Source: Scatosoma sp045632265 (GTDB lineage: Bacteria; Bacillota; Clostridia; Christensenellales; Borkfalkiaceae). From it: 41,792 nucleotides of DNA. Below, piece after piece: positions 6,525-13,831 of this stretch (positions within the stretch are counted from its first letter, which is position 1; each line of letters opens with the position of its first letter). The DNA is taken from assembly GCA_045632265.1 (NCBI GenBank), contig JAZQWG010000034.1:1-41792 (forward strand), read 5' to 3'. The translations under genes and the position numbers were made by a program. The notes beneath the pieces are model-generated. The model saw nothing but the letters and a program-made list of their open reading frames with translations. It did not search any database and was not told the DNA's origin.

Positions 6525-8785
6525 TTTTGCACCTTTTTCGCCTTTTCTATTTTATCCATTTTCTTATTGTAAAGCACTATTACAACGGTTGCTACAACCG
6601 CTACGGCCAACCAAATGAACAACGTCCACCAAAACTCGCCGATGGTATAAACCATAGTCGATACGAGATAGGACGTCACCACCCAGAACAACAGCGTCCA
6701 CTTGAATTTGCCTTTGCCGATTTCCCCTTTTGCCGTAGCTACCGCCGCAAAACAAGGTATGGTAAGCATATTAAAGGCGATAAACGAGATAAGCGCAGGG
6801 ATAGTGATACCCGTTTGCGTAATCATAATCATCACTTCTTGTACGCCTTCTTCGTATGCGCCGTTTGCTTCAAAGCCTGCAATCAAGCACGCCGCAAGCG
6901 TACCGAACGTTGCAATAACGTCTTCCTTTGCCACCAAGCCCGTAAGCGCCGCAACGGCGAATACCCAGCCCGTAGAAGAAAGCTGACTGCCAAACCCAAG
7001 CGGAGTGAACAGCGGTTGAATAAATTTGCCAAGCGAAGCGAGAATCGATTGATCCATGTCTTCGCCTACGTAATTCCACGCCCAACCGAAGTTGGAAAGC
7101 AACCAAATAATTACACACGAAACGAGAATAATAGTAAACGCTTTTTGGATAAAGTGTTTTGCCTTATCCCAAAGGTGCAACATCAAATTTCTAAACCCAG
7201 GCATGTGGTACAAGGGAAGTTCCATGATAAAGGGCGAAGCTTCCCCACGCATCGTCGTATTGCGCATAACGAGCAGCGAAAGCATAGCCACCACCATGCC
7301 CAAAAGGTACATCGAATAGGTGATGATATCCACGTTGCCCACGCCGAATTTCGCCACTATCCCGCCCGAAATTGCAAGCAAGATAGGCATTTTTGCGCCG
7401 CACGAGAAGAAGGGAATTACTCGCACCGTTGCTTCACGTTCCTTATGATCCGCCATGGTACGGGTGTTAATCATAGCAGGCACCGAACAGCCAAAGCCCA
7501 TAATCATAGGCATAAACGCCCTACCCGACACACCGAAACGGCGGAAAATTCTATCGAGCATGAACGCTACTCTCGCCATATATCCGCTGTCTTCCAAAAT
7601 CGAGAAGAAAAGGAAAAGCACGAGAATTTGCGGAAGGAAGGAAAGCACGGAAGCAATACCCCCCCAAATGCCGTCGCAAACCAAGCCGACGACTACGTCG
7701 TTTACACCAAGCGAGCCTAAACCAAGGCTCATCCAGTCCCCTATCTTACCCGTCAAAAGTTCCATAGCGTTGAATAGGATAATACCAGGCGAGTTCAAGC
7801 CGTCGCCAAAGAAAATACCTTTTGCAATATTGCCTTCTTGCGCGCACCACTGCCCAAAAGCAGGAATTGCGCCCAAATACAATACGTTTTCCGAGAAAGT
7901 CAAGTGGAAAACGAAAAACAAAATGACAAGGAAAATGGGAATACCAAACCATTTATGCGTCAGCACTTTGTCCGCTTTGTTCGATTTGCTTTCCATTTCC
8001 CCAGCTTTTCTTGCCCGTGTAAGCGTGGTGGAAAATCTTGACGTTATGTACTTATATCTCGCATCGGCAATTTCCGCTTCGGTATCAATGTCCTTGCCCG
8101 CAGCGTTTGCCCTAATAAACGCTTCCACCGCCTTCGCTTCTTCGGGGTGGTTGCTCACTTCAATTTCGTCTTTTTCTACCAGCTTAATAGCGTGGAACAA
8201 GGGGGCAGGTACGCCTTTAAGCTTCAGTGCAATCTCCGCATTAGCGATTGCCGAGCCAAGCAAGCTTTCTTTCAGCACCGTTTCCCCGTCCCTTTTTCCC
8301 TTCGCTGCTTCCAAGGCTTTTTCCATCAAAAGGTCTACGTTTTGCCCTCTCAATGCGGAAATTTCCACAATGGGCAAACCGATGCGTTTTTCAAGCGCAC
8401 GTACGTCAATTCTGTCCCCGTTTTTGTCGAGCACGTCCGTCATGTTCAGCGCCACCACCATCGGCACGCCAAGCTCCATAAGCTGTGTCGTCAAATACAA
8501 ATTTCTTTCCAAGTTGGTGGCATCGACAATGTTGATAATACCACTTAACTCATCGCTCAATAAAAAGTTTCTCGATATAACTTCTTCGGGCGTATAAGGG
8601 GAAAGCGAATAAATCCCCGGAAGGTCGATGACGTTCACCGCCTCGCCCGCCTTTTTGTACACCCCTTCTCTTTTATCCACCGTCACCCCGGGCCAGTTGC
8701 CAACGTGCGCCGTACTGCCCGTCAAGGCGTTAAATAGCGTCGTCTTGCCCGCATTTGGGTTGCCTGCTAATGCAAAATGTAGCAT
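6521..8785 (-). CDS. feoB: Ferrous iron transporter FeoB
   Basis: FeoB imports Fe2+ across the cytoplasmic membrane and carries its own GTPase. This 754-aa protein starts with the G domain: G1 GNPNAGKTT (8-16), the switch segment VGNWPGVTV, G3 DLPG (about 54-57) and G4 NMTD. A helical guanine-dissociation-inhibitor-like domain follows to about 270. The membrane part has two Gate domains, each with conserved Cys/Ser-Pro features (GFGCSVPA and FFSCGAKMP). Length is normal. It lies between feoA, 41 nt upstream, and the Cys-rich gene that overlaps its end. Iron control is expected through the operators flanking the feoA promoter. Confidence 0.97.
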   Translation of the reverse strand: MLHFALAGNPNAGKTTLFNALTGSTAHVGNWPGVTVDKREGVYKKAGEAVNVIDLPGIYSLSPYTPEEVISRNFLLSDELSGIINIVDATNLERNLYLTTQLMELGVPMVVALNMTDVLDKNGDRIDVRALEKRIGLPIVEISALRGQNVDLLMEKALEAAKGKRDGETVLKESLLGSAIANAEIALKLKGVPAPLFHAIKLVEKDEIEVSNHPEEAKAVEAFIRANAAGKDIDTEAEIADARYKYITSRFSTTLTRARKAGEMESKSNKADKVLTHKWFGIPIFLVILFFVFHLTFSENVLYLGAIPAFGQWCAQEGNIAKGIFFGDGLNSPGIILFNAMELLTGKIGDWMSLGLGSLGVNDVVVGLVCDGIWGGIASVLSFLPQILVLFLFFSILEDSGYMARVAFMLDRIFRRFGVSGRAFMPMIMGFGCSVPAMINTRTMADHKEREATVRVIPFFSCGAKMPILLAISGGIVAKFGVGNVDIITYSMYLLGMVVAMLSLLVMRNTTMRGEASPFIMELPLYHMPGFRNLMLHLWDKAKHFIQKAFTIILVSCVIIWLLSNFGWAWNYVGEDMDQSILASLGKFIQPLFTPLGFGSQLSSTGWVFAVAALTGLVAKEDVIATFGTLAACLIAGFEANGAYEEGVQEVMIMITQTGITIPALISFIAFNMLTIPCFAAVATAKGEIGKGKFKWTLLFWVVTSYLVSTMVYTIGEFWWTLFIWLAVAVVATVVIVLYNKKMDKIEKAKKVQK

Positions 8786-8826
8786 GTTTACTCCTTCTTT
8801 TTTCTCTCTACTTTATTCTATGCTGC

Positions 8827-9048
8827 TCACTCAATTTCTACGCGCGCCGCTTCCGCTTTCCGAAGCGTTAATTCGTATCCACGGATAAAAATTTCAATCG
8901 GATCGCCAAAGGGCGCTTTCTTTCTCAAATACACTTCCGCCCCGGGCGTAATCCCCATGTCAAACAATCGACGACGCACAGCCCCTTCGCCGTTCACCGC
9001 CTTGACAACGCCCCTTTCGCCTATGTCCATATTCGATAACAATCGCAT
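8827..9048 (-). CDS. feoA: FeoA, SH3-like partner of FeoB
   Basis: FeoA is a small cytosolic beta-barrel protein needed for FeoB-dependent ferrous iron uptake. The 73-aa sequence has the family pattern: MDIGERGVV near the start, RRRLFDMGITPGAEV (26-40), then APFGDPIEIFIRGYELTLR. It begins at an ATG preceded by AAGGAG. It is the first gene of feoA-feoB-Cys-rich protein. Its promoter region holds two copies of a DtxR-type inverted repeat, one upstream of -35 and one just before the SD. Confidence 0.96.
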   Translation of the reverse strand: MRLLSNMDIGERGVVKAVNGEGAVRRRLFDMGITPGAEVYLRKKAPFGDPIEIFIRGYELTLRKAEAARVEIE

Positions 9049-9062
9049 ATCTATCTCCTTTT

Positions 9063-9076
9063 TTAACCGTGGTTAA
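9063..9076. promoter_or_regulatory. Predicted DtxR-family operator, downstream copy
   Basis: TTAACCGTGGTTAA, a 6+6 inverted repeat with a 2-nt centre, only a few bases upstream of the feoA SD. The 13-mer AACCGTGGTTAAG is repeated exactly at 9159-9171, in the same orientation, 94 bp away. Confidence 0.75.
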
Positions 9077-9120
9077 GTTTCTATCCGAAATAAAAAGACT
9101 ATTCGTCCTATTGCAAAGAT

Positions 9121-9149
9121 ATTATATCATTATTTTATGCGTTCGTCAA
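9121..9149 (-). promoter_or_regulatory. feoA promoter
   Basis: On the minus strand TTGACG (9144-9149), 17-bp spacer, TATAAT (9121-9126). It sits between the two inverted repeats, so a regulator bound at both could block polymerase or loop the DNA. Confidence 0.85.
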
Positions 9150-9156
9150 TCAAAAA

Positions 9157-9170
9157 TGAACCGTGGTTAA
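9157..9170. promoter_or_regulatory. Predicted DtxR-family operator, upstream copy
   Basis: TGAACCGTGGTTAA, matching the downstream copy except for one base at the edge. It ends 7 bp upstream of the -35 box. The two sites are 94 bp apart centre to centre, close to nine helical turns. Confidence 0.72.
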
Positions 9171-9246
9171 GAAATTTTTAGGCAATTTTTTTCTTTTTTT
9201 GCGCGCGTATAATATATAAAGGAAAAACAAGGCAAGCGAGCAACAA

Positions 9247-9272
9247 AAAACGGAGCGAAAATGCTCCGTTTT
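9247..9272 (-). terminator. Terminator of the ruvCAB-queA-dtxR operon
   Basis: A 10-bp stem (9247-9256 with 9263-9272) follows 5 nt after the dtxR stop and is trailed on the minus strand by a U run. Confidence 0.82.
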
Positions 9273-9277
9273 AGTTT

Positions 9278-9646
9278 TTAGTTTTCTAAAAATTCCTTCA
9301 TCTTTTCAAACGTTTCGCTGGAAACGAGATGTTCCATATTGCAAGCGTCTTCTTCGGCTACCGACGGGCTAACGCCCAACTTTTGCAAAAAGCCACGGAT
9401 AATGCAATGTTTTTCGTACACCTTTTCGGCGTACGTTTTGCCTTGCTCGGTCAAATACAAGTGCTTGCCGTCTTCGTAAACGTACCCCTTTTCGCAAAGC
9501 AATTTCATCGCCTTATTCACCGCCGCCCCCGATACGTTCATGCGCTTGGCAACGTCAATCCTATGCACGATAGGGCTATCTTTCGACAGCATTAAAAGGC
9601 TTTCCAAATAGTCTTGTTCCGATTGATTGAAGTTTGCGTTGTTCAT
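9278..9646 (-). CDS. DtxR/MntR-family metal-dependent repressor
   Basis: This 122-aa protein has the two-domain form of the DtxR/MntR family. An N-terminal winged helix-turn-helix occupies about residues 8-65 (VHRIDVAKRMNVSGAAVNKAMKLL as helix-turn-helix, then KHLYLTEQGK as wing). A helical metal-binding and dimerisation domain follows (AEKVYEKHCIIRGFL, with Glu, His and Cys in the usual ligand positions, then EEDACNMEHLVS). It lacks the SH3-like third domain of DtxR/IdeR, as MntR does. It is the last gene of the ruv-queA operon, 19 nt after queA, with an AAGGGG SD. The next operon downstream is feoAB, whose promoter is flanked by inverted repeats, so Fe2+ is the most likely signal; Mn2+ cannot be excluded. 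Confidence 0.88.
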   Translation of the reverse strand: MNNANFNQSEQDYLESLLMLSKDSPIVHRIDVAKRMNVSGAAVNKAMKLLCEKGYVYEDGKHLYLTEQGKTYAEKVYEKHCIIRGFLQKLGVSPSVAEEDACNMEHLVSSETFEKMKEFLEN

Positions 9647-9665
9647 GTTTTCCCCTTATCTTTCA

Positions 9666-10700
9666 TTACTGTATAAACATACTATCGCCAAAGCTAAAGA
9701 AACGATATTCGTTATCCACGGCATACTTATACACCGACAAAATTTCTTCTCTGCCCGTAAGGCAAGCAACGAGCATGATAAGCGTGCTTTCGGGCAAGTG
9801 GAAGTTGGTGATAAGCGAATCGACACACTTCATCTTATAGGGTGGATACAAGAAAATTTCCGTGTTTCCCTTGCAAGCTTTGACAAAGCCTTGTTCGTCC
9901 GCTACGCTTTCAAGCGTACGCACCGACGTCGTGCCAACGGCAATCACTCGTCTGCCTTCCCTTTTCGCACGGTTGATTTTCTCCGCCGCATCTTCGCTGA
10001 TTTCGTAGTATTCCGAGTGCATTTTATGGTCGGTGATAATGTCTTCGCTGACGGGACGGAACGTGCCAAGCCCTACGTGAAGAAGCACTTCCGCGCGTTC
10101 CACGCCCTTATCTTTTAACTTTTGCAACAATTCGTCCGTGAAATGCAAACCTGCCGTGGGCGCAGCGGCGCTGCCGTCCACCTTGCTATACACCGTGTTA
10201 TAGCGGGCTTGATTTTCCAACTTTTCCTTGATATACGGGGGAAGCGGCATCGTTCCCACACGAGAAAGCACGTCTTCAAACGAGCCGTCGTATTCAAATT
10301 CTACAATTCTTTCGCCCGTTTCCGTAATATCTTTTACCGTGAAAGAAAGTTCTTCCGACACCGTCATTTTTGCGCCGATTTTGCCCTTTTTACCAGGGCG
10401 CATCAACGCTTCCCACACCTTCAAATCGTGGCGTTTTAACAAAAGCAGTTCGACAACGCCGCCGTGCTGTGTTTTCGCGTACATACGCGCAGGGATAACT
10501 TTGGTGTTGTTGACAACAAGCAAATCTCCTTCTTTCAAATAATCGACGATATCGTAAAAGTGCTTGTCCGCAATTTGCTTGCTTTCCCTATCGTACACCA
10601 AAAGCCGAGAAGTATCTCTCGGTTCGGCGGGGGTTTGCGCTATGCGTTCTTCGGGCAAATCATAATAAAAATCCCGTTTCTTGTACTGTACTTTCTCCAC
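9666..10700 (-). CDS. queA: S-adenosylmethionine:tRNA ribosyltransferase-isomerase QueA
   Basis: QueA transfers and rearranges the ribosyl group of SAM onto preQ1-modified tRNA, giving epoxyqueuosine. The product here is 344 residues and near full length. Family signatures include FYYDLPEERIAQTP at the start, SRLLVYDR, VVNNTKVIPARM, the TAGLHFTDELL motif, HVGLGTFRPV and HSEYYEI. I place the start at a GTG (10698-10700): GAGG lies 6 nt upstream and it avoids the overlap with ruvB that an ATG at 10718 would need; the GTG lies immediately after the ruvB stop. It is in the ruvCAB operon. The next enzyme, QueH, is encoded at 2653-3240. Confidence 0.95.
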   Translation of the reverse strand: MEKVQYKKRDFYYDLPEERIAQTPAEPRDTSRLLVYDRESKQIADKHFYDIVDYLKEGDLLVVNNTKVIPARMYAKTQHGGVVELLLLKRHDLKVWEALMRPGKKGKIGAKMTVSEELSFTVKDITETGERIVEFEYDGSFEDVLSRVGTMPLPPYIKEKLENQARYNTVYSKVDGSAAAPTAGLHFTDELLQKLKDKGVERAEVLLHVGLGTFRPVSEDIITDHKMHSEYYEISEDAAEKINRAKREGRRVIAVGTTSVRTLESVADEQGFVKACKGNTEIFLYPPYKMKCVDSLITNFHLPESTLIMLVACLTGREEILSVYKYAVDNEYRFFSFGDSMFIQ

Positions 10701-10701
10701 T

Positions 10702-11757
10702 TTATTCCTCGTCCTCAAATATCGAAAGCTGTTTTCTTGCTTTGATACTCGGTTCTATGCCCATATGTTTATAACCGTCTTTCAAGCAAATTCTGCCTCT
10801 TGCCGTGCGAGCAATAAAACCAAGTTGCAACAAATACGGTTCGTACACGTCTTCAATCGTGTTGGCGTCTTCCCCCGTCGTCGCCGCAAGCGTTTCCAAG
10901 CCCGCAGGTCCGCCGTTGAATTTCTCAATGAGCGCCGTAAGTAAATTTCTATCCGTTTGGTCTAAACCAAGTTTGTCGATTTCTAATCTTGAAAGCGCGA
11001 AATCAGCGTCTTCTCTCGTGATTTCCGCGCTGCCTTTCACCGCCGAAAAGTCACGTACGCGCTTGAGAAGTCTATTTGCAATTCTGGGCGTACCACGGCT
11101 ACGGCGAGCAATTTCCGCCGCGCCTTGTTCGTCAATCGCTATGTCAAGCGCCTTTGCCGAGCGAGTGACGATTTCTTGCAGTTCTTCACTCGTGTACATT
11201 TCCAAGCGGTTAATGATGCCAAATCTATCACGCAAGGGGGGTGCGAGCATACCCACTTTCGTCGTTGCGCCCACAAGCGTAAAGCGGTTGAGCGTGAAAC
11301 GGATATTGCGCGCGGACGGGCCTTTGCCCACGATGATATCGAGCGCATAATCTTCCATTGCCGAATACAACATTTCTTCCACCGAACGGTGCAAACGGTG
11401 AATTTCGTCAATAAACAAAACGTCCCCTTCGTTCAGGTTGGTAAGGATTGCCGCCAAATCCCCACTTCTTTCGATGGCAGGGCCACTCGTCATCTTGATA
11501 GACGAGCCCATTTCACTTGCGATAATATGCGAAAGGGTGGTTTTACCAAGCCCCGGAGGGCCGTATAAAAGGACGTGGTCAAGCGCTTCTCCACGGGCTT
11601 TTGCCGCCGAGATATACACGCGCAAGTTTTCCTTTACTTTTTGTTGCCCAACGTAATCGCTCATCGTCTTGGGACGAAGTACGTTTTCTTCAAAGTCGTA
11701 TTCCGTCTTGGTGGCAACCGTTAAATTTTCATCGATAAAATCTTCGCTGCTAAACAT
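10702..11757 (-). CDS. ruvB: Holliday junction branch-migration ATPase RuvB
   Basis: RuvB is the AAA+ motor that, with RuvA, drives branch migration of Holliday junctions. The 351-aa protein has Walker A GPPGLGKTT (about 66-74), Walker B LFIDEIHRL (about 115-123), sensor 1 VGATTKVGML, an arginine finger region APPLRDRFG, sensor 2 RGTPRIANRLL, and the C-terminal winged helix ending in the conserved ARGRICLKDGYKHMG. Length is typical. It follows ruvA by 15 nt in the usual ruvC-ruvA-ruvB order. Confidence 0.98.
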   Translation of the reverse strand: MFSSEDFIDENLTVATKTEYDFEENVLRPKTMSDYVGQQKVKENLRVYISAAKARGEALDHVLLYGPPGLGKTTLSHIIASEMGSSIKMTSGPAIERSGDLAAILTNLNEGDVLFIDEIHRLHRSVEEMLYSAMEDYALDIIVGKGPSARNIRFTLNRFTLVGATTKVGMLAPPLRDRFGIINRLEMYTSEELQEIVTRSAKALDIAIDEQGAAEIARRSRGTPRIANRLLKRVRDFSAVKGSAEITREDADFALSRLEIDKLGLDQTDRNLLTALIEKFNGGPAGLETLAATTGEDANTIEDVYEPYLLQLGFIARTARGRICLKDGYKHMGIEPSIKARKQLSIFEDEE

Positions 11758-11772
11758 ACTTTTTATCCTTTA

Positions 11773-12381
11773 TCACATACCCGACAAAGCCTTGCGGATA
11801 ACGTCTTCCGTCGTCTTTGCGCCCGCTTCTTTCGCGCGTTGCACAGCTTGCATACTTTCGTTTTTGGTAAAGCCAAGCCCCATAAGCGCCGAAATTGCTT
11901 CTTCGTCTTGGGCGTTCACTTTTTCCGCTACCGCTTTCATCTTCGCCTCAAACACTTCTTCCGATGCGTTCATAACTTCCGCCGCCGAGATTTTGCCGTG
12001 CAATTCCAAAATAATTTTTTCCGCCGTTTTCTTGCCCATGCCCTTCGCTTTTGCAAGGCGTTTTACGTCCGCCGTAGCGATTGCCGTGGCAAGTTCGTCC
12101 CCGCTCATGCTCGTCAAAATGGACACGCCGAGTTTAGGGCCTACCCCCGACACCGACGTCACTTTCAAAAACAGTTCCTTTTCCTTCGGGCTTTCAAAAC
12201 CAAACAGCGTGATGCCGTCTTCTTTTACTTGTAAATAGGTGTAAAGTTCGCTCACTTCGCCAACGGTAATTTTTCTAAACGCCCCACCCGAACAATAAAT
12301 TTCATAACCGATGCCGTTCACGTCCATAATCGCCGTTTCCGCCGTCACCGCAAGAATTCTACCTCTCAAATACGCTATCAT
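11773..12381 (-). CDS. ruvA: Holliday junction DNA helicase subunit RuvA
   Basis: RuvA binds the four-way junction and loads RuvB. The 202-aa protein has the N-terminal OB-fold (MIAYLRGRILAV, VNGIGYEIYC), two helix-hairpin-helix segments (VSGVGPKLGVSIL and KRLAKAKGMGKKTAEKIILEL), a flexible linker, and the C-terminal domain III that contacts RuvB (AISALMGLGFTKNESMQAV). Its ATG overlaps the ruvC stop by 4 nt. Confidence 0.97.
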   Translation of the reverse strand: MIAYLRGRILAVTAETAIMDVNGIGYEIYCSGGAFRKITVGEVSELYTYLQVKEDGITLFGFESPKEKELFLKVTSVSGVGPKLGVSILTSMSGDELATAIATADVKRLAKAKGMGKKTAEKIILELHGKISAAEVMNASEEVFEAKMKAVAEKVNAQDEEAISALMGLGFTKNESMQAVQRAKEAGAKTTEDVIRKALSGM

Positions 12382-13007
12382 TTCTCTTCCCCTTTCTCTG
12401 CTTTCTTTGCGCGTGCTTGCGCTATTTTCGCCGCCCTACGTCTTTCCGCTTCGGCGATGAGTTGTGCGGCGGTGTCACCGCAAGTGTTTTTGCCTTTCGT
12501 TCTCGTCATGTTGCCTACGGCAAACAGTTCGCCAAAACGGTTGGTGAACGCATGACAAAGCGCCACGCCAAGTGCGTCCGCAGCGTCGTCGGGCTTGGGC
12601 ACGCATTTGAGTTTCAAAAGGGACGCCACCACCGATTGCATTTGCTTTTTATCGGCGTTGCCGTACCCCGTAATCGCTTGTTTGATTTGCATGGGCGTAT
12701 ATTCGTACAGCTTTCCACAACGCTTTACGCACGTGAGAAGCGCCACACCCCTTGCGTGCGCTACGGCAATACCCGTAGTGATGTTCTTGGAGAAAAACAG
12801 TTCTTCCATCGCTATTTCGTCGGGATTGAACTTATCCAAAATTTTTTGCAAGCCTTCTTCCAACTGCGCCAAACGCACGGGCAAGCCTTCTTCTTTGGGC
12901 GTGACGACAACGCCGCAATCAATCGCGCGGCAATTTCCCCTTTCGTCCTTTTCAATTACCCCGTAGCCAAGCGTTGCAAGACCGGGGTCGATACCCAAAA
13001 TAATCAT
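12378..13007 (-). CDS. ruvC: Holliday junction resolvase RuvC
   Basis: RuvC cuts Holliday junctions symmetrically. Catalytic acidic residues are visible: Asp in GIDPGLATLGYG, Glu in AMEELFF, and the Asp pair in PDDAADALGVALCH. The core is followed by an extra ~50-residue tail rich in Ala, Arg and Lys (AERRRAAKIAQARAKKAEK), making 209 residues against the usual 160-190. I use the ATG at 13005-13007, preceded by GGAG with a 6-nt gap. Another in-frame ATG at 13020-13022 lies 5 nt after the TATAAT and could start a leaderless message with five more residues. It is the first gene of ruvC-ruvA-ruvB-queA-dtxR. Confidence 0.95.
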   Translation of the reverse strand: MIILGIDPGLATLGYGVIEKDERGNCRAIDCGVVVTPKEEGLPVRLAQLEEGLQKILDKFNPDEIAMEELFFSKNITTGIAVAHARGVALLTCVKRCGKLYEYTPMQIKQAITGYGNADKKQMQSVVASLLKLKCVPKPDDAADALGVALCHAFTNRFGELFAVGNMTRTKGKNTCGDTAAQLIAEAERRRAAKIAQARAKKAEKGEEK

Positions 13008-13027
13008 ACTTTTCTCCGTCATTTTTT

Positions 13028-13056
13028 ATTATACCGCAAAAGCGAGAGAAAGTCAA
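13028..13056 (-). promoter_or_regulatory. Promoter of the ruvC operon
   Basis: On the minus strand TTGACT (13051-13056), 17-bp spacer, TATAAT (13028-13033). The first ATG is 5 nt past the -10 box and the SD-led ATG 20 nt past it, so the untranslated leader is 0-15 nt. Confidence 0.85.
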
Positions 13057-13128
13057 GACACCTTTGCTCTTTTCCCACGTCTTAAAAAAATTTTTTCGCT
13101 TTTTTATTAAAAAAGTGAAAGTGTGCAC

Positions 13129-13156
13129 TTGACAACCCCTTTTTTCGTGGTATAAT
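13129..13156 (+). promoter_or_regulatory. Strong promoter of the 67-aa protein gene
   Basis: Both hexamers match consensus: TTGACA (13129-13134) and TATAAT (13151-13156), 16-bp spacer. The predicted leader is about 97 nt. It holds an AAAAACGG/CCGTTTTT hairpin followed by CTTCT (attenuator-like) and a CGAAAAA/TTTTTCG hairpin (13228-13244) directly upstream of the SD. Confidence 0.85.
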
Positions 13157-13259
13157 ACCACCGCAACGAACAAAAACGGACGTCCTCTCCCCGTTTTTCT
13201 TCTACGGCGGCGCAAACACTTTCTCGGCGAAAAACTATTTTTCGGAAAGGAGATTGTTT

Positions 13260-13463
13260 ATGAAAGCCAAATTTATGAAGTTTTTGCGTCTTGTCGGCTA
13301 CGTAGTTCCCCTTATGGTGAACTTTATCAAAAGGCTGGCGCTCGGTTTGATTAAAAAGTTGACCGCCCTTGCCACTTGGGCGCGTCGCCATCTCGACCGA
13401 GCAAACAATGCGTGTGGCTGTCCTACTACGGACGACGAAGCGGATAACGCTACGCAAGAATAA
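13260..13463 (+). CDS. Small cationic amphipathic protein, unknown function
   Basis: I do not recognise this 67-aa protein. Residues 1-47 are Lys/Arg-rich and hydrophobic in an amphipathic or membrane-associating pattern (MKFLRLVGYVVPLMVNFIKR, then LALGLIKKLTALATWARRHL). A CGC motif sits at 52-54, and the tail is acidic (DDEADNATQE). The start is set by a near-perfect AAGGAG 7 nt before the ATG. A consensus promoter upstream and a clean terminator 9 nt after the stop argue that it is a real, well-expressed stand-alone gene. Options include a membrane-binding peptide, a toxin-like or bacteriocin-like peptide, or a cell-envelope structural peptide. No immunity or export gene is adjacent. Confidence 0.75.
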   Translation: MKAKFMKFLRLVGYVVPLMVNFIKRLALGLIKKLTALATWARRHLDRANNACGCPTTDDEADNATQE

Positions 13464-13472
13464 CCATGCGCA

Positions 13473-13504
13473 CCCTATGCGAGTTTTCGTGTAGGGCTTT
13501 TTTA
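13473..13504 (+). terminator. Terminator of the 67-aa protein gene
   Basis: A 10-bp stem (13473-13482 with 13487-13496, two GU pairs), GTTT loop, followed by CTTTTTT. Confidence 0.82.
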
Positions 13505-13509
13505 CATGA

Positions 13510-13537
13510 AAAAACGCCGACCATCGTCGGCGTTTTT
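13510..13537 (-). terminator. Terminator of the ferredoxin gene
   Basis: A 12-bp GC-rich stem (13510-13521 with 13526-13537), flanked on the minus strand by a T run. It lies 17 nt beyond the ferredoxin stop. Confidence 0.85.
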
Positions 13538-13553
13538 CTCTTTTTAATCGGGA

Positions 13554-13724
13554 TTATTCCGCTTTGATTGCGCCAACGGGGCATCCGTCTTCGCAAGCAC
13601 CGCAATCAACGCATTCGTCGTTGATTACGTAGATACCGTTATCGCCCAAAGAAATCGCACCTACGGGGCAGGTTTCTTCACAAGCGCCACAAGCCAAACA
13701 TTCGTCCGTAATAACGTGTGCCAT
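13554..13724 (-). CDS. 2[4Fe-4S] ferredoxin
   Basis: This 56-aa clostridial-type ferredoxin carries electrons at low potential. It has two classic clusters, CLACGACEETCP (residues 9-20) and CVDCGACEDGCP (38-49), each a C-x2-C-x2-C-x3-C-P motif and each followed by VGAI. The ATG at 13722-13724 is preceded by GGAGG at good spacing. Size and symmetry match free ferredoxins of Clostridium. It is a single gene with its own promoter and terminator. Likely partners are oxidoreductases outside the window. Confidence 0.96.
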   Translation of the reverse strand: MAHVITDECLACGACEETCPVGAISLGDNGIYVINDECVDCGACEDGCPVGAIKAE

Positions 13725-13754
13725 AATTTTACCTCCGATTTTTATCCTACTTTT

Positions 13755-13783
13755 ATTATAACATATTCCGTGACAATAGTAAA
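13755..13783 (-). promoter_or_regulatory. Ferredoxin promoter
   Basis: On the minus strand TTTACT (13778-13783), 17-bp spacer, TATAAT (13755-13760), about 30 nt before the ATG. Confidence 0.78.
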
Positions 13784-13831
13784 CAATTTCACGGGTATGT
13801 TTTTTTCTTTTTCTTTGATTTTTTTACCAAA

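Noticed and set aside
13007..13022. Earlier ruvC ATG
   Set aside because: Not firmly excluded: it could start a leaderless message, but the GGAG-led ATG fits RuvC N-termini better.
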